Made by a program: the position numbers and the translations under genes. A model generated the notes under the pieces. It was given only the letters and a program-made list of their open reading frames with translations, searched no databases and had not been told where the DNA came from. Positions 26,782-35,692 of a DNA stretch of 64,000 nucleotides are shown here, piece by piece. Location: the NCBI GenBank assembly GCA_963726795.1, contig CAVSDD010000006.1:310001-374000 (forward strand). The letters are read 5' to 3'. The stretch comes from Hyphomicrobium_A sp963726795 (lineage in GTDB: Bacteria; Pseudomonadota; Alphaproteobacteria; Rhizobiales; Hyphomicrobiaceae). Each line of letters opens with the position of its first letter. Position 1 is the stretch's first letter.

Positions 26782-27024
26782 ATGCGCCAGGTTGGCCAGC
26801 GGGAGTTTGGCAGCGCGCTTTTGCTCGTCTCCTTGATGCTTGTCGGTGCCGGTACGGCGAGCGCAGAAGGCAGCCGGACCTACAGGGCCTCGCGCGCAAA
26901 CTCTGCGGCTCCGGTGAAGGACTGCACGCCCTTCAACGGCCGTTTTGGCTACTACGGCAATCCCTGGTGCACGGCGGCCGAGCAGGTGCGCTGGAACCGT
27001 TGGGACGCTTCCCGCCGCCGCTAA
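26782..27024 (+). CDS. Small secreted protein of unknown function
   Basis: An 80-residue product with a signal peptide of about 25 residues (hydrophobic core LLLVSLMLVGAGTASA) and a basic mature part with two cysteines (DCTPFNGRFGYYGNPWCTA) and a terminal RNRWDASRRR-like cluster. I do not recognise the family. The ATG at 26782 follows GGAGG by about 5 bases and is preferred over GTG at 26770. Stands alone. Confidence 0.65.
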   Translation: MRQVGQREFGSALLLVSLMLVGAGTASAEGSRTYRASRANSAAPVKDCTPFNGRFGYYGNPWCTAAEQVRWNRWDASRRR

Positions 27025-27067
27025 GCCGGAGTGAATCGCCAGCTTACCGTCAACACGAGCTATCGCT

Positions 27068-27883
27068 CTAGCTGCCCTGCCCGATGGGGAAGGTGCGCTC
27101 CCACGAGGCGCCGTCGCTGTCCTTGACGAAAATGCGCATCGTCTCCGCGCCGTTGACGCGGTAGTCGAAATCGATCGACGGGTTCTGCGACAGCGTCATC
27201 GAGCCTTTCATCGCAAACACGCGCTCCTCGCCCTGGACCACCTCCAGGTCGGTGACGATGCGCAAGGGCACGTAGAGCAGCGTCAGCTGGTCGAGCACCA
27301 TGCCCGTGTGGTTGGGGTGGCTGACGGCGATGCGGGCCGAAGGCGTGATCTCGGTCGCGGCCGCGCGCTTGCCGAGCGCCTGGAACGTCATGCGTCCCAT
27401 GTTGGCCGCGATTTCCTTCGGATCGCCCATGGGCGGCGCCGAGCAGGAGGCCTGGCCGCCGGCGAACTTCACGAAGCGATCGGCCATGTAGAGCGTGCCG
27501 TCGGAAGCCTCGACGATTGCGCGCACGTCGGTCGCGGCGTTGAGGCGCAACGTCGTCGCGAGCTTGAGGTGATCGCGCTTGCCGCCGATGTCGAACACGG
27601 CAGCGACGGGGGTCGGGTTCTGGTCGACGATGAGCGTAACCGCCCGGATCGTACGCCCGTCCTTGAAAGCGGCCTCGATCGCAATCGGAACCGCGCTCTG
27701 GTTGGTCGGACGCGTCGGTGCGCTGAGCTGCACGACATCGCCCGCGTCCTGCATGGTGCGGCCGGAAAACACGTGCGCCTGCACCTCGTCCCAGGCCGGC
27801 CCGGCCGATTTGCGGAGCGAGGCAGCGCTTGCGGTCACAAGCAGGGCCGAGCCGATAAGGGCGGCGGACAATCTCGGGCGCAT
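27068..27883 (-). CDS. Fused SoxYZ-like carrier (quinoprotein dehydrogenase-associated type)
   Basis: A periplasmic 271-residue protein with a short signal peptide. The N-terminal half resembles SoxY (VVQLSAPTRPTNQSAVPI, LIVDQNPTPVAAVF) and the C-terminal half SoxZ (ARIAVSHPNHTGMVLDQLT and LSQNPSIDFDY). The typical C-terminal GGCGG thiol carrier of true SoxY is absent; instead there is a Cys at 147 in QASCSAP. This is the pattern of the fused SoxYZ-like proteins found with PQQ-dependent alcohol dehydrogenases in methylotrophs. None of those enzymes is encoded nearby, so the partner is unknown here. The assignment rests on motif recall and is good but not certain. Confidence 0.75.
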   Translation of the reverse strand: MRPRLSAALIGSALLVTASAASLRKSAGPAWDEVQAHVFSGRTMQDAGDVVQLSAPTRPTNQSAVPIAIEAAFKDGRTIRAVTLIVDQNPTPVAAVFDIGGKRDHLKLATTLRLNAATDVRAIVEASDGTLYMADRFVKFAGGQASCSAPPMGDPKEIAANMGRMTFQALGKRAAATEITPSARIAVSHPNHTGMVLDQLTLLYVPLRIVTDLEVVQGEERVFAMKGSMTLSQNPSIDFDYRVNGAETMRIFVKDSDGASWERTFPIGQGS

Positions 27884-27981
27884 GCGGGCTTCCCCCTTCT
27901 GTGCACCGGCTCAATCTCGGGCGCCGTCAGTATGCCCCGATTTCAAAAGACGCGGCAACGGGGATGCGCGCCACGCGCCAA

Positions 27982-28140
27982 CAAAAAAGGCGGGTCCGAA
28001 GGCCCGCCGTTCAAGTTCCAGCTTAGACCGGGAACGAAACCTAGTGGAAGCTCCGAAGCTTGCGCGAGCGGCTCCGGTGCTTGAGCTTGCGCAGCGCCTT
28101 TGTTCGCATCTGCGGATGCGCGTGTTCGAGAAGGCTCGGT
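27982..28140 (-). pseudogene. Partial duplicate of the rpoD 3' end with its terminator
   Basis: Positions 28046-28100 match 29300-29354 at the 3' end of rpoD with 3 differences in 55. On the minus strand this encodes KALRKLKHRSRSRKLRSF and then His and TAG, against the true rpoD end KALRKLKHPSRSRKLRSF plus LDN. Similarity weakens but continues upstream in the gene (RIR at about 28118) and downstream into the hairpin. No sigma-factor coding sequence continues beyond about 28140, so only the tail is present. Confidence 0.8.
27989..28008 (-). terminator. Terminator hairpin, copy beside the duplicated rpoD tail
   Basis: An 8-bp stem GGCGGGTC/GGCCCGCC with one T-G wobble and loop CGAA. On the minus strand it is followed by TTTTTTGT. 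It is a relative of the rpoD terminator at 29241 and probably ends the transcript of the secreted-protein gene. Confidence 0.8.
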
Positions 28141-28221
28141 GACTACTTCGAGCGTGTCAGACGTCGGCTCGCGGCCGGCAGCAGCACGCCGAAATGCAAA
28201 TAGCGCGAGTTGTTCACCGGC

Positions 28222-29019
28222 CTATTTGAAAAATTGCGGGAGAGCGGTGTGAAGTTGTGTCCTCAACACCGTTTGTTCTTGCTCGTAGGCACCGGGCGCA
28301 ACGAACTGGGGTACGTATGCTTTAGCAGACGGCAGAGCAATCGCGCGGCCCTCCTGCCCTTCTTTCGCTAAGTCACCAATGGTTTTATTCCCCAGTCCCG
28401 ATTCCTCTAGAGCGGCCGTTGTTTCGGACATACCGCCGCTGCAAAGAAAATGATCATTCGCGCGCGCGATTTTTGCCTCCATTGCCGATGAGGTTTCAAT
28501 GACGGTCTTTTGGATATCGGCAGTTTGAGACTTCAAATGCTGAAAAACCGGCCTGAAGCCCGTCAGTAGCTGCATCTTTCGATTGGCAGGGGCTGACTTA
28601 TCCCCACATCGAACCCCATCGATAACGATGACTTGATAGGCGTAAAAAAGTATCAAGCCTGCTGACACCCGTGTGTCCACTTTTGGATCGGCTATCTTCT
28701 CCGCTTCACCGCTTTGCCAAAGCGTAGTGATGTAAGGAAAGGCAAGAAAAATAGATCCGCCTCGGATTAGCCGGTCGCGAAGCCAGTCTGCACGCGCTCG
28801 AGCCGGTAAGCGCGCTAGTGCCTGAGTGACGCCGTTGAAGTCGTTCTTGGCCAACATCGTGTCGAGGGCAGATGCATCGACGACGTTGCTGGTTTGAGCG
28901 GGCGGGCTTGCTCCATCCGGTTTGGAATTCTCTTCCGCGCCGCACTCCAGTGCGACAACCGACAGTAGGCCCGTGAGCACCGATAAGCAGATGGTGGCGG
29001 TTTTGACGCGAACCGTCAT
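28222..29019 (-). CDS. Unknown secreted protein in a lower-G+C insert
   Basis: I do not recognise this 265-residue protein. It has a signal peptide of about 28 residues (cleavage near VALECGAEE), then a low-complexity Ser/Pro/Gln stretch and a mainly helical mature part (ASALDTMLAKNDFNGVTQAL, LFYAYQVIVIDGVRCGD, a pair of later Cys at about 119 and 194). Its DNA is visibly lower in G+C than the surrounding genes. It lies between two copies of the rpoD tail and terminator, so it is probably an acquisition or a duplication by-product. The start at 29019 gives the signal peptide directly. Confidence 0.62.
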   Translation of the reverse strand: MTVRVKTATICLSVLTGLLSVVALECGAEENSKPDGASPPAQTSNVVDASALDTMLAKNDFNGVTQALARLPARARADWLRDRLIRGGSIFLAFPYITTLWQSGEAEKIADPKVDTRVSAGLILFYAYQVIVIDGVRCGDKSAPANRKMQLLTGFRPVFQHLKSQTADIQKTVIETSSAMEAKIARANDHFLCSGGMSETTAALEESGLGNKTIGDLAKEGQEGRAIALPSAKAYVPQFVAPGAYEQEQTVLRTQLHTALPQFFK

Positions 29020-29231
29020 TCGATGGTCTCCTGCAACCGCGCTAAAGCGTCGGCAGGGCTATCTTCTCTTAATTGCCAAAAAAGCTTGCGCGAGCGGCCA
29101 AGTTTCAAAGGCAATTTCAGGTTGAGTCTACCGGAGATATAAAGTCATCAAACACATCTGATCCGGGCGATGCAAATCGGCAACGGCATCTCGCGTAGGC
29201 ATGTGTGCCTTGTCCGGTAATGCAAAGCGGC

Positions 29232-29354
29232 AAAGAAAAACGGCGGGTCCGAGGACCCGCCGTATCCGTTCAGCTGAGATAGAAGTGTCTAGTTATCCAG
29301 GAAGCTCCGCAGCTTGCGCGACCGGCTCGGGTGCTTGAGCTTGCGCAGCGCCTT
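29232..29354. repeat. Direct repeat: rpoD tail and terminator (copy 2 of 2)
   Basis: Functional copy at the true end of rpoD; the other copy is at 27982-28100. Together they are direct repeats about 1.25 kb apart enclosing the unknown secreted-protein gene. Identity is 52 of 55 over the core and weaker through the non-coding linker, but the terminator hairpin and A-run are recognisable in both. Confidence 0.78.
29241..29262 (-). terminator. rpoD terminator
   Basis: Perfect 9-bp stem CGGCGGGTC/GACCCGCCG with loop CGAG, followed on the minus strand by TTTTTCTTT. It lies 27 bases after the rpoD stop: a strong Rho-independent terminator. Confidence 0.9.
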
Positions 29355-31329
29355 CGCCTCGATCTGGCGGATGCGCTCGCGGGTGACCGAGAACTGCTGG
29401 CCGACCTCTTCCAGCGTGTGGTCGGTGTTCATGCCGATGCCGAAGCGCATGCGCAGCACGCGCTCCTCGCGCGGCGTGAGCGAAGCCAGCACCCGCGTCG
29501 TCGTCTCGCGCAGGTTCGACTGGATCGCCGCATCGATGGGGAGCACCGCGTTGCGGTCCTCGATGAAATCGCCGAGGTGGGAATCCTCCTCATCGCCGAT
29601 GGGAGTTCTCGAGCGAAATCGGCTCCTTGGCGATCTTGAGAACCTTGCGCACCTTCTCGAGCGGCATCGCAAGCTTTTCGGCCAGCTCTTCGGGTGTCGG
29701 CTCGCGGCCGATCTCGTGCAGCATCTGGCGTGAGGTGCGCACGATCTTGTTGATCGTCTCGATCATGTGCACGGGAATGCGGATGGTGCGGGCCTGGTCG
29801 GCGATCGAGCGCGTGATCGCCTGGCGGATCCACCACGTGGCGTAGGTCGAGAACTTGTAGCCGCGGCGGTATTCGAATTTGTCGACCGCCTTCATCAGGC
29901 CGATGTTGCCTTCCTGGATGAGGTCGAGGAACTGCAGGCCGCGATTGGTGTATTTCTTGGCGATCGAGATCACCAGGCGAAGGTTTGCCTCCACCATTTC
30001 CTTCTTGGCTTGCCGCGCCTCGCGCTCGCCCTTCTGCACGTGCTTCACGATGCGGCGGAACTCGAGGATTTCCAGGCCCGTCTCGGAGGCCAGCGTGTGG
30101 ATCTCGGAGCGCAGCTTCTCGATGCGCGCCTTCTCGTTCTTGATGAACGTGCTCCACTTGCGCCCAAGCCCGTTGACGCGGTCGAGCCAGGTCTGGTCGA
30201 GCTCGTTGCCGAAATATTCGTCGATGAAGGCCTGGCGCGGCACGCCGTAGGATTCAGCCAGGCGCATGAGCTGCGCCTCGAGGCCGACCAGCTTCTTGTT
30301 GATGCCGTACAGCTGCTCGACGAGGCTCTCGATGCGGTTGTTGTTGAGCGAAAGGCTCTTCACCGCGGCGATGATTTCCTCGCGGTGCTTCTCGTAGGCC
30401 TTCTGCTGCTGCTTGGATCCGGTCTCGCCGGCGACCTGCTGCTCGAGCTTCTTGTCCTGCTGGCGGCGCAGCTTCTTGTAGGTGCCTGCGATGTTGTCGA
30501 AGGTCTCGAGAACCTTGGGCTTGAGCTCGGCCTCCATGGCCGCGAGCGAAAGCGCGTTCTCGTAGTCGTCCTCGTCGTCGAGCTCGCCCTCGGGCGGGGC
30601 GTCGCCGGGCTCGGGCACGTCGGGCTGGGGCGCTTCGCCGGGAATATTGGGCTGGGGCACCTTCGCCTCGGGGCCTTCGTAGGTGGCCTCCAGGTCGATG
30701 ATATCGCGCAGCAGAATCTTGCCTTCGTTCAGCTCGTCGCGCCAGATGATGATTGCCTGGAAGGTCAGCGGACTTTCGCACAAGCCGGCGATCATCGCCT
30801 CGCGTCCGGCTTCGATGCGCTTGGCGATGGCGATTTCGCCCTCGCGCGACAGCAGCTCGACCGAGCCCATCTCGCGCAGGTACATGCGCACGGGGTCGTC
30901 GGTGCGCTCGGTCGGCTCGGACTTGGCGGTGGTCGCAGGGACGGCCTGGGTGACGATCGCGCGACCGCCTTCCTCCTCTTCGGGCTCGTCGGCTTCCGCG
31001 CGCGGCTCCTCGCTCTCCTCGGTCTCGACGACGTTGATGCCCATGTCGGACAGCATCGCCATCGTGTCCTCGATCTGCTCGGAGGACACCTCCTCGGACG
31101 GCAGCACCGAGTTGAGCTCGTCGTAGGTGACGTAGCCCCGCGCTTTCGCGGTCTTCAAAAGCCGCTTTACGGACTGATCCGAGAGATCGAGGAGCGGACT
31201 GTCACGCTCCTGCGTCTCGGTCGCGGCGCCGGCCTGGTCCTCGGTCTTCGCAGCAGGCGCAGCCTTGCGCGAGCCCGAACGCGGCGTTGCGCGCGAACCA
31301 GTTTGTGCGGCTTTCGATTTCACGGCCAT
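29289..31329 (-). CDS. rpoD: Primary RNA polymerase sigma factor RpoD (one frameshift)
   Basis: Housekeeping sigma-70. The upstream frame has region 1.1, a long non-conserved acidic stretch rich in Pro/Glu/Asp, regions 1.2-2.4 (DPVRMYLREMG, NLRLVISIAKKYTNRGLQFL, YKFSTYATWWIRQAI) and region 3 up to EPISLE. The frame then breaks before region 4. The +1 frame continues with TPIGDEEDSHLGDFIED and region 4.2 (TREERIRQIEAKALRKLKH-like, here TRERIRQIEAKALRKL). One extra base at 29606-29607 (GAGAACTCCC where GAGACTCCC restores LETPIGDE) accounts for it. A cell could not lose region 4 of its primary sigma factor, so this is almost surely a sequence error. The ATG at 31329 is preferred. dnaG lies upstream on the same strand. 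Confidence 0.93.
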
Positions 31330-31580
31330 GGTTTTCAAGGGCTCTTATCCCGCTCTATAAAAGAGACCAAATGTGTGTCTGCGGCAACCTGTCGCACAAT
31401 GCCTGTCCCCAACCTGTCCGCCAAGATTGTCCGTGGAAGAGTGGCAGCGCACGTAAAATTCGGCCGTGTGGGCACCCCACATCAGTCGACCCCTCCCAAC
31501 AAACGCCCCCGCGCGAAACGAGGTCCCCATACGCGCCGCCTTGCGATCCCTTTGCACACGAAGCAAAGGGCGCGCCAATC

Positions 31581-33512
31581 CTAGTCGCTGGTCTCCGCGA
31601 TATTGGGCAAATGGCTGGATCGTGCCAGCAGACCCTGGATCTCGCAGATGCGCGCCAGCGCGTCCTCGGAGCCATCCCGGTGATAAGCCCGGACAGCTGC
31701 GTCGAGCGACTTCTGCAAACCGACCTGCCGTTCATGCAATTCGAGGGCGTGGCGCCAGCCAACTTCCACCTCGGTGCGGGGGGCATCGGGCTCTGCGAAA
31801 CGATCGCTTCTATGCGTAACCGAGCGCTCAACAAGATCGATGACCTTATCGAGGCCCGATACGCTCAATTGGGTGCGAAGCGAAGAGCTGTCAAGCCCAT
31901 TTTCAAGGGCGTGGGCACCTAGAATGGCATCGCGCACCCGCGCCACAGGGGGGGTGAGGGGAAGCGCGGCGATTGCCTCGGCGTCCTCGTCGATCAGCCA
32001 GGGGTGATTCAGCATGGTTTTGATGAGCAAGGCCTCGCGCGGCGGGGTGAGCTCAGAACGCTGGCTGAGCTCGGCGCTGGCGCTACCCGCTCCGCGTGCG
32101 GCAGCTGCCCGCCCGGCGGCTCCCGGGGGTGATCCAAGCCTCGCGCGCTCGCGGATTCGCCAGTCGGGCGCAATATTGTTACGCCGCCCGCCGGCTTTGG
32201 CGGACCGGTTGGGGCCTTCTGCGCGCGCAATCTCGCGAGCGGTGCGGCTGTTGAATGCCCACAAGGTCTCGCGCAGCTCGCGCTCATATTGAGCTTTCAC
32301 CGTCGCGTCGCCGATCTTGGCGACGATCGCCTTGAGCCCGGTCTCGAAGGCGGCGCGCTGCTCAGGAGTCGACAGATCGCGATCCTGCTCCTCGCGCGTC
32401 CACATCACGTCGAATAGGGCGCGCGTCTTGGTCAGCTCGGCGGCGAAGGCTTCCGCACCCTTCTGGCGGATCATGTCGTCGGGATCGAGCCCGCCCGGGA
32501 GCAGCGCAAAGCGCATGGAGAACCCCGGCTTTAAAAGTGGCAGCACGGTCTCGACCGCCCGGAAAGCAGCCTTGCGGCCCGCCGCATCGCCGTCGAAGCA
32601 CAGCACCGGCTCGGGCGCGAGACGCCACAAGAGCTTCACCTGCTCCTCGGTCAGCGCGGTGCCGAGCGGGGCGACGGCCTCGCCAAATCCGGCTTGCCAC
32701 AACGTGATGACGTCGAGATAGCCTTCGACCGCGATGACGCGATCGTTCTGATGCGCGGGCCCGCGTGCGCGCGCCGCGTTGAACAGCACTTGGCCTTTGT
32801 GAAAAAGCGGGGTGTCGGGCGAGTTCAGATATTTTGCCGGCGCTGCGGGGTCGAGTGCGCGGCCGCCGAACGCGATGACGCGCTCGCGCAAATCTTGGAT
32901 GGGAAAGATCACGCGGTGGCGGAAGCGATCGTAGGGGACGGAAATATCCTCGCCGCTGATCAGCATGCCGGCCGCGATCATTTCATCGACGGTGAACCCG
33001 GCCTTGGCAAGGTGCTGCTTTAAGGCCGACTTGTCGTTGGGCGCATAGCCCAGGCGAAACGCGGCGATCGTCTCGCGCGTCAGGCCGCGGCCTTCGAGAT
33101 AGCGGCGGGCTTCCGCGCCGGGCCCGGTCGAAAGCGCCGATACGAAGAACGCCGCGGACGCCTCCAAAAGCCGGTAGAGGCGCTGGAGTTCGTCCTCGCG
33201 CGCTTCATCGCGCTGGGCGAGCTTGGGCATCGGCACGCCCGCTTCGCCCGCCAGCCGCTCGACCGTCTCGGGAAACGACAGCCCCTCGGTCTTCATCACG
33301 AAGGTGAAGATGTCGCCGTGCTCGCCCGACGCAAAGCAATGGTAGAAGCCCTTCTGATCGTTGACCGTGAACGAGGGAGTCTTCTCGGTCTTGAACGGGG
33401 ACAGGCCCTTGTGCTCGCGCCCGGCCCGCTTCAACGCAACCTTGCGGCCCACGACCTGGCTGACCGACAGCCGGGCGCGGATCTCGTCAAGGAAGTGGGG
33501 CGGAAAGCGCAT
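31581..33512 (-). CDS. dnaG: DNA primase
   Basis: Synthesises RNA primers for replication. The 643-residue product has an N-terminal zinc-binding-type domain (GLSPFKTEKTPSF, then YHCFASGEHGDIF), the TOPRIM core (VEGYLDV and FDGDAAGRKA) and a C-terminal helicase-binding region. In the N-terminal domain only Cys59 and nearby histidines remain of the usual CHC2 cysteine/histidine set, a reduction I associate with alphaproteobacterial primases. The ATG at 33512 gives the family N-terminus MRFPPHFLDEIR; the frame open to 33647 is rejected. rpoD follows after 251 bases, the classic macromolecular synthesis order. Confidence 0.95.
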   Translation of the reverse strand: MRFPPHFLDEIRARLSVSQVVGRKVALKRAGREHKGLSPFKTEKTPSFTVNDQKGFYHCFASGEHGDIFTFVMKTEGLSFPETVERLAGEAGVPMPKLAQRDEAREDELQRLYRLLEASAAFFVSALSTGPGAEARRYLEGRGLTRETIAAFRLGYAPNDKSALKQHLAKAGFTVDEMIAAGMLISGEDISVPYDRFRHRVIFPIQDLRERVIAFGGRALDPAAPAKYLNSPDTPLFHKGQVLFNAARARGPAHQNDRVIAVEGYLDVITLWQAGFGEAVAPLGTALTEEQVKLLWRLAPEPVLCFDGDAAGRKAAFRAVETVLPLLKPGFSMRFALLPGGLDPDDMIRQKGAEAFAAELTKTRALFDVMWTREEQDRDLSTPEQRAAFETGLKAIVAKIGDATVKAQYERELRETLWAFNSRTAREIARAEGPNRSAKAGGRRNNIAPDWRIRERARLGSPPGAAGRAAAARGAGSASAELSQRSELTPPREALLIKTMLNHPWLIDEDAEAIAALPLTPPVARVRDAILGAHALENGLDSSSLRTQLSVSGLDKVIDLVERSVTHRSDRFAEPDAPRTEVEVGWRHALELHERQVGLQKSLDAAVRAYHRDGSEDALARICEIQGLLARSSHLPNIAETSD

Positions 33513-33657
33513 GGTCCTCTCAGGGGGGGCCGAATTCAGTAATACAAATTGTATCGCCTGATTCGTGCCCGAAGGGGGTGCGCGCAAGACCGCTGTCCCG
33601 GCTTTGAACAGGCGGCAAATTGTGCATTTCAGGCGCGGAGCGCCCAATCGCTGGGCG

Positions 33658-34101
33658 CTACTTCAGCAGCTCTTTGGTCAGCGCGCTCGCCTTGCCGAAA
33701 TCCATCTGGCCCGCGTACTTGGCTTTGAGCGCACCCATCACTTTGCCCATGTCCTTGGGCCCGGCGGCGCCCGTCTCCTTGATGAGCGCGGTAATGGCGG
33801 CTTTGGCGTCCGCCTCGCTCATCTGCGTGGGCATGTAGACCTCGATCACGGCGATCTCGGCGGCTTCCTTGTCGGCCAAATCCTGGCGTCCGCCGGCCGT
33901 GAACTGCTCGATCGAATCGCGGCGCTGTTTCACCATCTTGGCGAGCACCGAGAGGATGTCGGCGTCGGAGATCTTGTCCTTGGGCCGCGCGTCGATATCG
34001 GCGGACTTGATCGCGGCGTTGACGAGCCGCAGGGTCGAGACGCGATCCTTTTCGCCGGCCTTCATCGCTTCCTTGAGATCGGCGTTGATCTTGTCGCGCA
34101 T
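33658..34101 (-). CDS. GatB/YqeY domain protein
   Basis: A 147-residue protein that starts with MRDKINADLKEAMKAGEKD and continues through TLRLVNAAIKSADIDAR, a typical YqeY fold. The C-terminal half (VYMPTQMSEADAKAAI, KDMGKVMGALKAKYAGQMD) resembles the tail domain of GatB, which binds tRNA in the transamidosome. Stand-alone YqeY has no settled role. The ATG at 34101 is chosen by family alignment. Lies upstream of dnaG on the same strand, with carA divergent. Confidence 0.88.
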   Translation of the reverse strand: MRDKINADLKEAMKAGEKDRVSTLRLVNAAIKSADIDARPKDKISDADILSVLAKMVKQRRDSIEQFTAGGRQDLADKEAAEIAVIEVYMPTQMSEADAKAAITALIKETGAAGPKDMGKVMGALKAKYAGQMDFGKASALTKELLK

Positions 34102-34299
34102 GGTGGCCTCCGGCGTTTGCGCAAAAGTTTGCGCGCATCGGGGCCTGTTTAGGCTCGTGCGACATGAGGTGCAAGGCACGGACCGCACCTCGCGCGTTGC
34201 AGCGGTTGACCGGCGCGGACGCTTCACCTAGGGTCCGCGCGCAATCCGCCCAACTCTCGTGCTGCGCGCCAACACCGAGAGCGTGCGCCGAAACGGCGG

Positions 34300-35523
34300 A
34301 TGTCCGGAGCTCGCGCATTGAGCACGACGATGACGAACGCCCCATCGCAGCCCGCACCGTGGGCCGATGTGCCGTTGACGGCGAGGCTCGTGCTGGCGGA
34401 CGGCACCGTGATCGCCGGCACCGGGCTTGGCGCGACCGGCTCCGCAGTGGGCGAGGTCTGCTTTAATACGGCGATGACCGGCTACCAGGAGATCCTCACC
34501 GATCCCTCCTATGCCGGCCAGATCATCACCTTCACGTTCCCCCACATCGGCAACGTCGGCGCCAACAACGAGGACACCGAGACCTCGAACCTCGCCGCGC
34601 GCTCGGGCGTGCGCGGCTGCATCCTGCGGGCGCAGGTTACCGAGCCTTCGAGCTATCGTTCAGCCGAGCACCTCGACCGCTGGCTGAAGGCGCGCGGCAT
34701 CATCGCGATTTCCGGCGTCGACACGCGCGCACTCACCGCGCGCATCCGCGAGAAGGGCATGCCGAACGGCGTCATCGCGCATGAGCCGTCGGGACGGTTC
34801 GACCTCGACAAATTGAAAGCCGAAGCGGCGGCATGGCCCGGCCTCGACGGCATGGATCTCGTGCCCGAGGTGACGAGCGGGCAGAGCTACACCTGGGATG
34901 AGATGCGTTGGGTGTGGGGCAAAGGCTACGGTCGCCAGGAGCACCCCGAGTTCCACGTCGTCGCCGTCGACTACGGCTTGAAGCGCAACATCCTGCGCTG
35001 CCTTGCGAGCGCGGGCTGCAAGGTGACGGTGGTCCCGGCGACCGCGAACGCGGAGGACATCCTCGAGCGCAAGCCGGACGGCGTGTTCCTCTCCAACGGC
35101 CCCGGCGATCCGGCGGCGACGGGGCGCTACGCGGTGCCCGAAATCCAGAAGCTGATTGGGTCGGGCCTGCCCGTGTTCGGCATCTGCCTCGGCCATCAGA
35201 TGCTGGCGCTCGCGGTGGGGGCCAAGACGCGCAAGATGCACCAGGGGCATCACGGCGCGAACCACCCGGTCAAGGATCACGCGACCCACAAGGTCGAAAT
35301 CACCGCCATGAACCACGGGTTCACGGTCGACCGCGAGACGCTGCCGGCCGAGGTCGAGGAAACGCACGTGTCGCTGTTCGACGGGTCCAACTGCGGCATC
35401 CAGATCAAGGATAGGCCGGTATTCTCGGTGCAGTACCACCCCGAGGCCTCGCCCGGCCCCCAGGACAGCCACTACCTGTTCGAGCGCTTCGTCGCGCTCA
35501 TGCGCAAGGCCAAGGCGCGCTAG
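34300..35523 (+). CDS. carA: Carbamoyl-phosphate synthase small subunit
   Basis: Glutamine amidotransferase subunit that hydrolyses glutamine and passes ammonia to CarB for arginine and pyrimidine synthesis. The 407-residue product has the N-terminal CPSase domain (EVCFNTAMTGYQEILTDPSY) and a class I amidotransferase with the nucleophile in GICLGHQML and a His/Glu pair in SVQYHPEASPGP. An ATG at 34330 is an alternative start. carB follows on the same strand, but only after two unrelated secreted-protein genes and 1.7 kb. Confidence 0.95.
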   Translation: MSGARALSTTMTNAPSQPAPWADVPLTARLVLADGTVIAGTGLGATGSAVGEVCFNTAMTGYQEILTDPSYAGQIITFTFPHIGNVGANNEDTETSNLAARSGVRGCILRAQVTEPSSYRSAEHLDRWLKARGIIAISGVDTRALTARIREKGMPNGVIAHEPSGRFDLDKLKAEAAAWPGLDGMDLVPEVTSGQSYTWDEMRWVWGKGYGRQEHPEFHVVAVDYGLKRNILRCLASAGCKVTVVPATANAEDILERKPDGVFLSNGPGDPAATGRYAVPEIQKLIGSGLPVFGICLGHQMLALAVGAKTRKMHQGHHGANHPVKDHATHKVEITAMNHGFTVDRETLPAEVEETHVSLFDGSNCGIQIKDRPVFSVQYHPEASPGPQDSHYLFERFVALMRKAKAR

Positions 35524-35692
35524 ACCCTTAGCTTTACCCTACGAAACATTAACCCGGCCGGGCCTGCCGCGGCGTGCGCCTGCGCCTATAGTGTGCTAAC
35601 AGCCCCAGCGGCCGTGCCGGGAGTATTTTCCTCCACTTGGGGGAAGGCTATCTCAGCGGCCGTTAGACGATGGCGCGCGTAGGGAGGACTTG

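Larger units (their letters stand above)
27884..28221. other. Gene-free stretch with a second copy of the rpoD 3' end
   Basis: This stretch lies downstream of the secreted-protein gene at 28222 and contains a terminator hairpin and a diverged copy of the last codons of rpoD, described separately. Apart from these I see no gene. Confidence 0.7.

Noticed and set aside
29767..31584. 605-codon plus-strand frame opposite rpoD
   Set aside because: Leu/Val/Gly-rich shadow of the Glu- and Asp-rich rpoD codons; no ribosome site or domain.
33565..34152. Plus-strand frame of 195 codons opposite the YqeY gene
   Set aside because: Antisense to a well-matched gene, no ribosome site, no motif.
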